DNA of 64,000 nt from Corythucha ciliata (lineage: Eukaryota > Arthropoda > Insecta > Hemiptera > Tingidae): contig CM075937.1 of the NCBI GenBank assembly GCA_038030265.1, forward strand, positions 34,018,198-34,082,197. The letters run 5' to 3'. Both the position numbers and the translations under genes were made by a program. Position 1 is the first letter of the stretch; each line of letters opens with the position of its first letter. Shown piece by piece: positions 1-10,689 of the stretch. The notes under the pieces were generated by a model. It ran no database searches, was not told the origin of the DNA, and worked only from the letters and a program-made list of their open reading frames with translations.

Positions 1-2249
1 TCGCGAATTTGTGGTTTTCGTATATTCTCATCTTTTTTCTTCAAAATAGCGAGATACCGGCCAACTGCTTCGATCTGGCCTAAAATTGATGACGGATTCG
101 GAAAGAGCACAAAATTGCCTTTTAGAATCCGCCGTCATAGTTGGTTTTGGTGGTTTTGTATGGCATTTATCATCACATGAACATGATGAAAGTGACGTGT
201 CAAAAAACTTAAAAGCAGTGGCAGTCAGCTGTTTCTTAGTTCTACGGATAGGTTAATTTGAGCAAAACTGCTCCATTATGTCACCTTTAAATTGACATAG
301 AAAAAACGTAGGCTAACCTCGCCCAATTTTGAGTAATCGACCTCTTAACCTAAAAAGTCGTAGCTAAACACTAAAAATGACTAACTCGCAACACGAGATC
401 TTCAACTAAGGACATTACTGGAACTACTCCAGATGCTTTGCGCTTATGAGTGAAGTGATAGGACTGACTGAAGATGATGGATTGCAAAGAAAGCAACTAA
501 CCTCCGTGAAGGCTAGTACCTTACTGAACTTAATTCTTAAAATGAAAAACTGTAATTTAAAAACAATTTTATGAGATGTTCGAAAAGTCCCCCTCCTTGT
601 TCCAAGCATTTCCTGGCTCTTTTGACTAAAGATTGGGTAGCGTTACGGATATGGGCTGGCTGTTGCCTGATTTCTTCAGAGCATACCATGATTCGCCGGA
701 TGAGATCTTCTCTGGAGTTGACCCTTTCTTTATACACCATCGACTTCAGGCTTCCCTACAAGAAGTAGTCGAGGGGTGTAAGGTCCGGATACCTTGCTGG
801 CCAATCGAGCGGACCACCTCGTCCAAACCATCGTCCAGGGTATACTTCATTAAGATATCGTCTCACTTCTCCAGAGTAGTGTGGAGGGGCACCATCGTGT
901 TGGAAAATGAGACACTCCCTAGTGGTCAGGGGAAGATCCTCGAGTAAACCAGGCAGCTCGTTTTCCAAAAAATGTAAGTAATTACGGCCATTTAGCCGTC
1001 CTTCAAACACAAATGGCCCAATCAATTGGTTATCGATTAGACCATGCCAAACGTTGACCGAGAACTTGTGTTGAAAGCTAGTCGTAATTGTTCCCCGAGG
1101 GTTTTCTTGGGACCACGTATGAGTGTTGTGGGAATTGAAGACACCATCCCAAGTAAAAGTTGCTTCGTCAGTGAAAAGTGTATGACGTAGGCGCAAATGA
1201 TTGGTGATGACCCACCGACAAAAACCGATCCTCCTGACCTCGTCGCCAGGCAATAAATTATGTACCCTTTGCAGATGGTACGGGTGAAAGGAATACTTTC
1301 TTAAAGTTGTATGAGGACCCCCCAGCCTTGCAGAAATTCTGCGCGTACTCGTCGAAGGACTGCGTTCGACTTCATCCAAGATCCGTTCGTCATCACTCGA
1401 ATCACGACGATCAAAGGAACGACGATTGGGGAATGAACCAGTTTCCCTGAGAGTCCTGCAGAGCCCTGTGAAGACGTTTCTTGAAGGCAAACGACGATTC
1501 GGGTATCGACGGAAATATTCCTGCTGTGCGGCACTGCTACTAAGCCCACATTGTCCATAGATGAGGATCATATCGGTATACTCCTCATTCGTGAATGTTC
1601 GAGGCATTTTTGCAGAATAGAACACGAAAAAAGGAAAGAATGATATGAAGGACGCACAAACGAGGCAGTAAGGATCATCTGGACATCCAACATTATAAAG
1701 CACGAATCAACTGGAGTAGTTCCAGTAATGTCCTTAGTTGAAGATCTCGTGTTGCGAGTTAGTCATTTTTAGTGTTTAGCTACGACTTTTTAGGTTAAGA
1801 GGTCGATTACTCAAAATTGGGTGAGGTTAGCCTACGTTTTTTCTATGTCAATTTAAAGGTGACATAATGGAGCAGTTTTGCTCAAATTAACCTATCCGTA
1901 GAACTAAGAAACAGCTGACTGCCACTGCTTTTAAGTTTTTTGACACGTCACTTTCATCATGTACATGTGATGATAAATGCCATACAAAACCACCAAAACC
2001 AACTATGACGGCGGATTCTAAAAGGCAATTTTGTGCTCTTTCCGAATCCGTCATCAATTTTAGGCCAGATCGAAGCAGTTGGCCGGTATCTCGCTATTTT
2101 GAAGAAAAAAGATGAGATTAGACGAAAACCACAAATTCACGAATATCTCGTGAGGAAAGCATTTTGGGCCTATGTCAATATGACGTTTCTGGTGCGTCTT
2201 AGTGGGTACTGCATGTGCAAGTATTGCACATTAAAACTGAAACACCCTA
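1..2249 (-). mobile_element. Long-TIR mariner-type (DUF4817) DNA transposon, left end outside window
   Basis: Bases 1-432 are, with few mismatches, the reverse complement of about 1711-2143. The right arm continues to 2249, where it stops in GAAACACCCTA followed by TA. The matching ~107 bases of the left arm must lie before base 1. The arms would be about 540 bp, much longer than the ~30 bp of classical mariners; long arms are known in arthropod DUF4817-type families. The single transposase frame lies between the arms on the minus strand. Part of the arm (GAGATATTCGTGAATTTG) resembles the arm of the palindrome at 4266-5687, and both end in a CAGGGTGTTTC-like terminus beside TA, so they are probably relatives. 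Confidence 0.85.
537..1607 (-). pseudogene. Mariner-superfamily (DUF4817) transposase with one premature stop
   Basis: Catalyses cut-and-paste transposition of the surrounding element. Starting at the methionine codon at 1605-1607 (MPRTFTNEEY), the N-terminal ~55 residues are the DUF4817 helix-turn-helix DNA-binding region. A DDE/D catalytic core follows: D147 in LFTDEATF, D238 in FQHDGAPPHY and D275 in YPDLTPLDYF. D238 and D275 are 36 residues apart, close to mariner spacing. The conserved tryptophan after DYFL is replaced by TAG (756-758). The same frame then stays open to a TAA at 537-539, giving about 356 codons, the usual length for the family. A longer in-frame start at 1701-1703 would add 32 unfamiliar residues, so I prefer 1607. 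One nonsense change in an otherwise clean frame suggests recent inactivation, or a sequencing error. Confidence 0.85.
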
Positions 2250-2251
2250 TA

Positions 2252-4260
2252 TATTCTAATAGGATTTTTTCTTGGACATTTCATTTCCTCGTATGATATT
2301 TACTTTTCTATTCTCGTTTGTGAAGGATATATTAATACTAACTTTCCTGTTTCACTTTTTTTGGCAATATTATACTCGTCTTAGTGCATTCAAAACACAA
2401 TTTCACAATTTCGCTCGCCCTCATGGTGGCAATTGGGGGTTATGAAATTATACTTTTTGTATCATGCCAGCGTGTCACTGCTACCCTTCAAACGTCCGTT
2501 GAAAAAAATTAATTTATCAATAACCAAACGGGAGGGGGATTTTTTCACTGATCAAGTATCAAATTCTCCATGTTTTTGTTCGGTGAGATGGGCAGTCAGC
2601 CATTCTCAGAGAACGCAATTAATCAGTCACGTAGGCGAAGAGGCAGGAATAACGCTGGGCAAAAACGATCAAGTGACATGAACAAACTGCTCAAAGTCGA
2701 TAGTTTCAAGGAGGCATTCGTCCATTTTCTGATATCCGAATGGTCTGGAGATACTTACGCTTCCCATTTTGAAAACTTCGCGTTGTTTGTGAACGACAAA
2801 CACAAGACATTTCAATTTACCAAGATTAACGAATGTGTTCAGCGTTGGGAAATAAAATCGTTCTCTAACCGCTATGTTGAAGCAGACTCCAAGATTGTTT
2901 TCTTGTTAACAAAAATTGAAAATGGGAACGCCGTTGTAAGAACCTCTGACACAGACGTTCTGATCATCATTCTCGGCAACATGCACAATATAGATCAAAA
3001 CATGCTCATATGGCTGGAAACGGGATTGATCTCAAATAATTCACTCCGTTTTATAGACATGACGAAACTGAATAAATATCTGGGATCACCTTTGAGTAAA
3101 GCTCTGCCAGCATTTCACGCATTGACTGGGTGTGACTACACGGCAAGTTTTCACCGTTTAGGGAAGAAAAAACCCTTCGAAATGATCCGAAGCACCCCGG
3201 AATATCAAAACGTGCTTTCGACTTTCGGGGACAATCCTCAGCTTTCTGATGCCGAAATAACTATTCTTCACAGAATTGTATGTAGCTTTTACAAATCCAA
3301 AAAAAACTTCTCCGACCCTGACGAACTTAGGCTGCAAATGTTTACGGACGCCTTCCAAAAAAGAAGCCAATCTCAGCGCTTATTGGTTCCCAAAGGGATA
3401 GAAGCTGCGTGTTTTCCACCCTGCAAAAGGATGCTAATTCAGAAGTTCCTAAGGACCAAATTCGTGACGCCTATGTGGTCGTCTGTAAATAAGCCAGATC
3501 CTCCAGCGCTATCCCCCACTGAGTACGGATGGCATCTCGAAGACGGACACTACCAAATAACTTGGTTTACTGGGCCGTGTCTTCCCGTTTCTTCGGAGGA
3601 GATAGCGCGTCCCGCCGAATCTGACGATGGTGGGGAAACGAGTGATGACGGATGGACTGATGCCAAAGACTCAAACGAGGACGAAGGAATTCAAGAACAT
3701 TGATGATCTAGGCAGAAGATTACAAAAGAAAAATATATTATATTCACTGTATTACTTTGTTTCTATCTTCTTGCTAGTCTATCACTCGCATCTATGGGTT
3801 ACTAGATTACGGTTATCATAAAAAGATAATTCTAAAATAATATGAACATTATATTTACGATTATATGAACATTATACGAAATCAAGCTCCTCGGAAGAGT
3901 TACCAGCATCTGTTACCAGGTCTTACCGAACAAAAACATTGACAATTTGATACTTGATCAGTGAAAAAATCCCCCTCCCGTTTGGTTATTGATAAATTAA
4001 TTTTTTTCTACGGACGTTTGAAGGGTAGCAGTGACACGCTGGCATGATACAAAAAGTATAATTTCATAACCCCTAATTGCCACCATGAGGGCGAGCGAAA
4101 TTGTGAAATTGTATATTTTGAATGCACTAAGACGAGTATAATATTGCCAAAAAAAGTGAAACAGGAAAGTTAGTATTAATATATCCTTCACAAACGAGAA
4201 TAGAAAAGTAAATATGATACGAGGAAATAAAATGTCCAAGAAAAAATCCTATTAGAATAT
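2252..4260. mobile_element. Fold-back element with ~335-bp arms carrying one gene
   Basis: Bases 2252-2587 are the near-perfect reverse complement of about 3922-4260. Outer ends carry CTAATAGGATTTTTTCTTGG and its complement; inner ends carry TTTTTGTTCGGT and its complement. The unique ~1.33 kb between the arms is almost entirely the coding frame ending at 3703. No transposase is visible. The element abuts the mariner-type element on its left and the 4266-5687 palindrome on its right with only a few TA-rich bases between, so its exact termini and target duplication cannot be read. It could be a non-autonomous transposon that captured a gene, or an autonomous element of a type I do not recognise. 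Confidence 0.75.
2570..3703 (+). CDS. FEN/asteroid-like 'GCDYT' family protein in a fold-back element
   Basis: An intact 377-codon frame. The second in-frame ATG, at 2588, lies just inside the inverted arms and may be the true start; the first ATG (2570) is within the arm. Counting from 2570, visible signatures are an acidic VEADSKIV stretch (E104, D106), TSDTDVLIII (D127, D129), and LPAFHALTGCDYTASF (about 179-194) with a following GKKKPF. The C-terminal region has YGWHLEDGHYQITWFTG followed by an acidic tail (about 343-374). The paired acidic motifs and GCDYT resemble the active-site order of PIN-like flap endonucleases (XPG/FEN1, asteroid). This set is typical of a large, mostly uncharacterised protein family repeated in many invertebrate genomes. 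Full-length relatives are usually longer at the N terminus, so this copy may be a captured C-terminal part. Nuclease activity and a role in transposition are inferences. Confidence 0.7.
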   Translation: MFLFGEMGSQPFSENAINQSRRRRGRNNAGQKRSSDMNKLLKVDSFKEAFVHFLISEWSGDTYASHFENFALFVNDKHKTFQFTKINECVQRWEIKSFSNRYVEADSKIVFLLTKIENGNAVVRTSDTDVLIIILGNMHNIDQNMLIWLETGLISNNSLRFIDMTKLNKYLGSPLSKALPAFHALTGCDYTASFHRLGKKKPFEMIRSTPEYQNVLSTFGDNPQLSDAEITILHRIVCSFYKSKKNFSDPDELRLQMFTDAFQKRSQSQRLLVPKGIEAACFPPCKRMLIQKFLRTKFVTPMWSSVNKPDPPALSPTEYGWHLEDGHYQITWFTGPCLPVSSEEIARPAESDDGGETSDDGWTDAKDSNEDEGIQEH

Positions 4261-4265
4261 ATATA

Positions 4266-5687
4266 CAGGGTGTTTCTGAAATGGATGTCAATATTTAGGC
4301 TGGTGATTCCACGTCACAAATGCGTCAAAAAAAGTAATATTGACCCTAGTCCGATTCCTAATAGTTTCCGAGATATTCACGGATTTAGTAGTTTTCAAAA
4401 TGACCTTGTTTTCTTGAAGAAAATCGTCCGTACCTTAGCAACCAGGTGAGTCACGTCAAATCTGATGGCACCGTTGGAAAGGCCAGACTTTTTTCCATGT
4501 CGTTCAGTGTTATTTGCTTGAATTTATCCCACTCCTGCTGAGAAAGTCAGCGTCAAACTTGAAATTGTTTACAGTATTACCCATGTTGACTAGGTTTTGA
4601 AGTCGATTTTCTCAGCAACAAGAGGTTTCCAAGATGACCTTTTTTCAGAAAAGTTGGCGCATGGTGTCAGCATCATTACGGTATGTTGACATCACCTTCC
4701 GTCTCGGATATTTTTCCGATTATTGCAAAATGATGACTGAAAAATCCGTTTTGGTGCTCATTACTCCAATAGTCCTTCTTCACGAATAACTCGAGAAAAA
4801 ACTTGATAAATTTTTGCTACCCATTCTTGACTAAAAAGAGCCTCTGAAAGTGAACATTTTCCAATGATGAAGGACTCAACTGTGCTGAAGACGCAGTAGG
4901 TGGTGACACACAACAAGTGGTGATTTATGCCTATAAAGAAATGCCCTTATTAATCGTTGAATGGTCCTCAGAGTCGGGTCTTCCGCGACTACTATTAATA
5001 AGGATGAATATAACGATTAATAAGGACATTTCTTTATAGGCCTAAATCACAACTTGTTCTTTGTGACCACCTACTGTGTCTTCAGCACAGTTGAGTCCTT
5101 TATCATTGCAAAATATTTACTTTCAGAGCCCCTTTTTAGTCAAGAATGGATGGCAAACATTCATCGTGTTTTTCTCGAGTTATTCGTGAAGAAAGACTAT
5201 TTGAGTAATGAGCACTAAAACGGATTTTTCAGCAATCATTCTGGAATAATCGAAAAAATATCCGAGATGGAAGGTGATGTCAAGATACCATAATGATGCT
5301 GACACCATGCGCCAACTTTTCTGAAAAAAGGTCATCGTGGAAATCACTTGTTGCTGAGTAAATCGACTTCAAAACCTAGTCAGCATGGGTAACATTAAAA
5401 ACAATTTCAACTTTGATGCTGATTTTCTCATTCAAGTAAATAACACAGAACGACGTAGAAAAAAGTCTGGCCTTTCCAACGGTGCCATCAGATTTGACGT
5501 GACTCACCTGGTTGCTAAGGTACGGACGATTTTCTTCAAGAAAACAAGGTCATTTTGAAAACTACTAAATCCGTGAATATCTCGGAAACTATTAGGAATC
5601 GGACTAGGGTCAATATTACTTTTTTTGACGCATTTGTGACGTGGAATCACCAGCCTAAATATTGACATCCATTTCAGAAACACCCTG
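4266..5687. mobile_element. 1.42-kb near-perfect palindromic fold-back element, TA-flanked
   Basis: The arms 4266-4960 and about 5010-5687 are reverse complements along almost their whole length, leaving a spacer of only ~50 bp near 4960-5010. Termini are CAGGGTGTTTCTGAAATGG and its complement, flanked by TA (4264-4265 and 5688-5689), as for Tc1/mariner integration. No coding frame of its own is credible; short open frames are arm sequence. Similarity of its terminus and of GAGATATTCACGGATTT to the mariner-type element at 1-2249 suggests a non-autonomous relative mobilised by that transposase. Confidence 0.85.
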
Positions 5688-5844
5688 TATACATATATAC
5701 TATTAGCATTTGCATAAAATTCTGCTCCGGAGAAGTTCACTTAATCATGTGATGTGTAAGATGTAAGAGAGCAGGGATAAAGACGAGCTCCTCGGAAGCG
5801 ACTGCTCAGCGAAGAAGGTGAGTGGAAGCATGTCTGCCTTACTT

Positions 5845-6850
5845 ATCCGTCTGCCTTGAGAAAGCCTCTGCAGCAAGTTGGCAGACGGGTCGAAATAAGC
5901 TGGAAGATGGCTACCGAGGGGATTCCAATCACTTCCAGCCGTCAACTAGCAAGTCAAATTTTGGGTACCGAATTTATACGTAGGCTATATCTGAATATAT
6001 TCGCGTCTGTCTTACAAATGCCGCAATGTGGATGTGGCAGACGACATTTTTTGGTATGATGAGGGGTTATAGAAGGTAATGACTCACTTTCCAGCCATCA
6101 ACTCTTAGGTCAATTTTTCGACCAAATTTTAACCGATTTGGTGATCATCTGCCGAAGAAACCCTACAGAATAATGGTGGCAGACTAAAAAATAAGGGTAT
6201 TACTCATCATTGTCTGTTCATTAAACAAAAATCACCTGTCAACTCGACAAGTCCAAACATGGTCAAAATTTTGACAAATTTGGCTATCGTCTGCTCTAAC
6301 CCGTCCTCCTTATTGACTCGGCAGACACCGTTTTTCGGAAACTGTCATTCACCAATAACTCAGAGAAAAAAATGCTCACGTCAACTATTAAGTCAAATTT
6401 TGAGCCAAAAGTTTGCACTTTTAGATCGGCTCTGCCACTGGAACGCCGATGGTTGAGAATGGCAGACGCATATGATTCGTTATATCACAATGGTATGAAA
6501 CTGTCTGAAACTTTACAAGCGTCAACTAATAAGTCCAAAAGAGACCCAAATGTTGTCAATTTTGTCTCACCTTGCCACAGTATGCGTGGGAGTGGGGGGT
6601 GGCAGACTTGCATATTCCAGCTCAACGTAAGAAGCACTTGAGTAAAGTATAACTCGCAAACATCAACTAGTAAGTCGAAATTTCACAAATTTTGAAATTT
6701 TAGCTTAGCCGCCATTTCAAATCCGCGTACACGGAATGGCAGACGTCCATTCTTACACTTTTTACTTAGGACATTTTGTGAAAAATATATTTTTAGCTGT
6801 CAACTCGTTGGTCACGAATTTTGGCCTCGGCTCCCGGACTATAACCCGTA
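5845..6850 (+). repeat. Diverged tandem satellite, ~141-bp unit, about 7 copies
   Basis: The motif GTCAACTNNTAAGTCAAATTT recurs with its TCAAC at 5942, 6098, 6239, 6381, 6522, 6663 and 6800, spacings of 156, 141, 142, 141, 141 and 137 bp. A second landmark, TGGCAGAC, recurs once per unit in phase (near 5880, 6037, 6177, 6320, 6460, 6600 and 6738). Sequence between landmarks is strongly diverged, so the array is old. No coding sequence is seen, and the region continues unannotated to about 7125. Confidence 0.8.
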
Positions 6851-7126
6851 CATTTATTTGTGTCTCTGAGGAAGCCAAGTTTTAAAGAAATAAATGGGTA
6901 TTCAAGCAAAATTTTGGTTTTTCATTTATCTATTTCTGTGAATATTCAAGGGAAAATGTGCATCTCATACATTTTATTAGTGCATCTCATCATTTTTTAG
7001 GCGTTTTTCATCGAAGGTTCGGTCGTTAATCACTTGGATCGCCACCGTCGCTCGAAATCGGCCTCTCTTTTTTCCTATGACCAGATTCTTCTCTATAGAG
7101 TATTAAACCGCTCCCCGGTGAGAATT

Positions 7127-7715
7127 AGGCCCGTATGCCAAGTCGTTCCTCGAAATTTCCTCGATTCCAACCTTCTTGGAATCCTCACAAACTGTAGAAT
7201 CACATGTTATTTTATCATTTTTCCAGTTTGGGTAAGGAACCTTTAAAGACGAGTAGACGCCAACGATATATAAAAGAACTGGATTGCTCATCACTGCTGA
7301 TAAAGACCAGCTGATAATAGCCATCAAATAAGCTCCCATAGTGGATGAGAGGGGTGGAGTTTCAAAATATGTGCCATATTGCCATAACTACACAAGGAGA
7401 GGGACAGGGTGATTGTTTACCAGGGGACGACCTGCCCCCTCCACGCCCCTCCAGTCCTCTGTGAGCAATCCAGGTTTATGTATCGTTGGTAGACGCATGC
7501 GGCGCCATGTTCGTTCTTATCAGTTTAATAAGAATGGTTGGGGGTAGTTTGTTGACATCCACAAAACATCAACAAAAGGTGGATTTTACAAGACTGATAA
7601 TTGGTAAGAGCGAACATGGCGTCTGTGATTTTACCTGTCTGATTATAGGTTCTCTAGTTTAGGAGGGAGCTTTGAGGTAGAGGAGAATTCGAGGAACGAC
7701 TTGGCATACGGGCCT
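7127..7715. repeat. Composite fold-back repeat, copy 1 (core 7253-7497, module 7497-7665)
   Basis: Outer 28-bp arms match perfectly: 7127-7154 contains AGGCCCGTATGCCAAGTCG, and its complement is at 7688-7715. Inside is a core bounded by inverted GTAGACGCCAACGAT / ATCGTTGGTAGACGC with CTGGATTGCTCA next to each end. Beside it is a ~170-bp module that is itself a fold-back (GCGCCATGTTCGTTCTTATC and its complement GATAAGAGCGAACATGGCG-like). Core and module recur at 48166-48607 with their relative orientation changed. Part of the core end (CTGGATTGCTCATC) also occurs near 15482. No coding capacity is seen. Confidence 0.75.
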
Positions 7716-7839
7716 CAGAATCAGAATGAAAATTATTGAAGTAAACCCAATTGAAAATTGAAGGATATACCCCAGGAGGTCGTTTCACTTAATCGCCACA
7801 TGAGCGCTGGTGTATTTATGAAAGTTACGAATAGCCGCG

Positions 7840-8045
7840 ACCCTAGAATTATTTCTCAACTTTAACCGAAAATTATCCCTTTTACTCCATTTTACCCGTT
7901 AATTCGCGGATTTTCTCAAATGTATCCGCGAATTAGTGAATTATTCAAATTTAAGAGGCGAATCAGCGCTTTTCCTAAATTATAACTGTGAATTAGCGAT
8001 TTTTTTCTCAACTTTTTCTTCAATTTAGTTGCCGTTTTCTCGATA
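7840..8045 (+). repeat. Degenerate GAATTAGCG-type short-period array
   Basis: Loose repetition of CGCGAATTAGCG / CTCAAATTTATCCGCG-like words at roughly 30-bp spacing. The pattern is the same as at 9130-9870, 31640-32740 and 61010-61390. It shares the broader GCGAAATTG-type core found at many places in this window. Confidence 0.5.
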
Positions 8046-8046
8046 T

Positions 8047-8447
8047 TAAGGGGGAGTTGCACATGTCTTTCCTCGACCCCCCCTCCAACCCTACCTCACT
8101 CATTCCGCGTTACGTAAATTATCGCCGTATTTCTGCACCAATCCTGTATTTCAAGGTCTCATTTAAATCTTCAGGAAATTCCGCACAACCGTACGATCTT
8201 ATTTTGTCATATTTCGCCCCTATAATTACTGTAAAACGCACATAAACTTTTACCTTGAAAATTCACACTCTTACGACGACTTATTTAGAAAAGCAAGATC
8301 GTACGGTTGTGCGGAATTTCCTGAAGATTTAAACGAGACCTTGAAATCCAGGATTGGTGCCGAAATACGACGATAATTTACGTAACGCCGTGTAGGCGAG
8401 GTTTCATTGGAGGGGGGTCAAGGAAACACATGTACAAATCCACCTTA
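8047..8447. mobile_element. 400-bp fold-back (MITE-like)
   Basis: Bases 8047-8201 are the reverse complement of about 8295-8447 with scattered mismatches. The inner ends, CGTACGATCTT and AAGATCGTACG, are exact. The ~95-bp spacer has no coding content. Outer ends AAGGGGGAGTTGCACATGT and ACATGTACAAATCCACCTT match imperfectly. No clear target duplication. Confidence 0.75.
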
Positions 8448-8989
8448 AGCCGTGAATTGGCGTTTTATTTCACTTCGATATCGATTCAATGCCACTCCTA
8501 CCAGATGTTTCTAACTCTCCTAGACACTATTTGGTTGCGTCGGTAATGCCGAATCAACCAGCCATTCGAATGCGCAATTGCGCACACATGTGGTGTTTTC
8601 TCGGTAACGAGAATCTATTCAAAACGGTAAACGACAAAATATTTATTAAACGGTGAGAAAAGCTGAAGGGTATCAGTGAATTTTACGTTATTGGATATTT
8701 AGTTGAAATTCACCGAGAGATACTGTAATAGCAGATTACATTACAAGATCAGTAAGTGGTGCATTACCTGCGAGTTTTTTGTTTGACCGACGAGGCTTGC
8801 CGAGGCCGCTAATTAAAAACGAACGGGTAGTACCACTTAATAGTCGAGTGATGTACGTTATTTCTCATGCAACCGTCGTCGAGTTTTATTCTTTCGACAA
8901 AAAAAAAAAACCATGTCTTAAGATATTTCTATAATCACGGATGAGGTGATAACATTTCAACACACACACAAGGTTGCACAAGGTTATAG

Positions 8990-9025
8990 AAAACTGACAT
9001 GTAAAACACTTTTCATGTCAGTTTT
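8990..9025. repeat. Perfect 12-bp-stem hairpin
   Basis: AAAACTGACATG and CATGTCAGTTTT are separated by 12 bases. The rest of 8448-9130 holds only a short CA run near 8960 and nothing I recognise. Confidence 0.5.
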
Positions 9026-9129
9026 AAACCATTACTGTACAGTTTTCAAAAACTGAAGCTATAAAGCACCAGGATATGAAAAATTCAACTTACTGGAGTT
9101 ATTATGCTATCGTAATGGGCAACTTACGA

Positions 9130-9870
9130 AGCAGGTAGCGCGAAAAATGTGAAGAACCGCTAATTTGCGGATTATATTTAGAAAATAAAATAATCAGCTT
9201 GGTCAAAATTAAGAGAAACGTTAATTTTAAGCCTAAAAATTGGGAAAATTGCAAATTTGCGGCTAAAAATGGAAAATCGTCAATCTACAGCTAAAATTGC
9301 GCCAAACGCCAATTTGTGACTGAAATTGAGAAAATTCGCTAATTCACAGGTTCGCAACGCTACGACGCGTCGCCACTACAATTTTTAAAAACCCTAATTC
9401 GTGGTTGAAATTGAGAAAAATTCTAATTTGCGCCAAAAACTGAATATACGCCAATTTGCGGATTCTGAAGGCAACTTTTCAGGCTGAAATTGAAAAAAAG
9501 CGCCAATTCATGGCAATAGGCGAACAAAACCGCTACCTAATTCGTGAGTATGAAAAAAATCGCTCACGCATTGCGTATGGTGAACCAAAAAAATCTTAAT
9601 CCGTGAAAAGTCCCCCTATTTTGCGACTAATATTTTGGAAAACACTTAAGAAAAACGTTAATTTCCAGCTAAAACTGAGAAAAGTGCTAACCCCCTGGTA
9701 AAATATTTTAAAAATCGGTAATATGCTGCTAAAATTGAGGAAAACGCCAAAACTCGTGGATAATTAAGAAGCATCGCTCACGGGACAAAAACGATACTTT
9801 GCTGCTAAAGTTGAGAAAATGCGCAAATTCATGGCTATGGGAGGGGGTGGGGCAAATCCGCTAATGTTTT
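9130..9870 (+). repeat. Degenerate GCTAATTTGCGG/AAAATTGAGAAAA short-period array
   Basis: Words such as CTAATTTGCGG, GCTAAAATTGAGAAAA and CGCCAATTTGCGG recur about every 30-40 bp with heavy divergence. 9870-10690 follows without a recognisable gene. A GC-rich stretch (GGGGCGTGTGCCC ... GCCGCCCCTGG) at 10464-10500 may be a transposon end. Confidence 0.55.
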
Positions 9871-10689
9871 AATGCGCACATTAAAAGGCTGAACCACCTC
9901 GCACAAATCACAAAGCGCACCTCGAAGGAAAGAAAAAAATACCGACACGACAACAATAAACAATACACCGACTGAAAACCGGCTGAAATCTAGAGAAGAC
10001 CGATAGGTTCCTTTTCCCTCCTATCACTACTAGACAACGTTTTTCTACTCCCCATACTAAACCCAGCTTAATGAAACGCCAACACTTCTACATAGAGTAA
10101 AAGTTGACGAACGCTCATTCCCAGTTCCACATAGAAATGCATTGGAGCCCCGGATTGGTGGTTGAAGCGTCGAAGGGAAGGGAGGGAAAAGAGCCTTTTG
10201 CGCACCCAATTTTCTGCGCGTTCCGGGCACACGACCACACTGAAAATATTCATTTGTCCCTTGAAATATATGGTGGTTTCTCTTCCACGAAGAACGGTTG
10301 AATCTCCGCCTGTTGGAAGCAAAATAAGAAGGTAATTCCTGAAAATTGCAAAAAAGAAGCTAACTTTTTATTTATTTTTTCTGGAATTTCTAATTTTTCT
10401 GAAGTCATTTTGCCATTTTTTCTTTGTTTTTTTTTTGCATATTTTTTGGGTCCTATTTTTGGTGGGGCGTGTGCCCAAATGTCCTAGTGGACGAGCCGCC
10501 CCTGGTGAGTTTTAATGATTAATCACTCGTGTCGGAATTGTTTAATGTGAAAGGCATGTTGTAAGCGAACGACGGGAACATGGAAGTATCGTGGGGTCCT
10601 CCACACAAACTTAATTTAAATTTCAGCCCTCAAAACTTGAGGTGTCGTCTACATGGCAGGGGGGGTCGCGAAGGACGTGCTTGCGTTCA

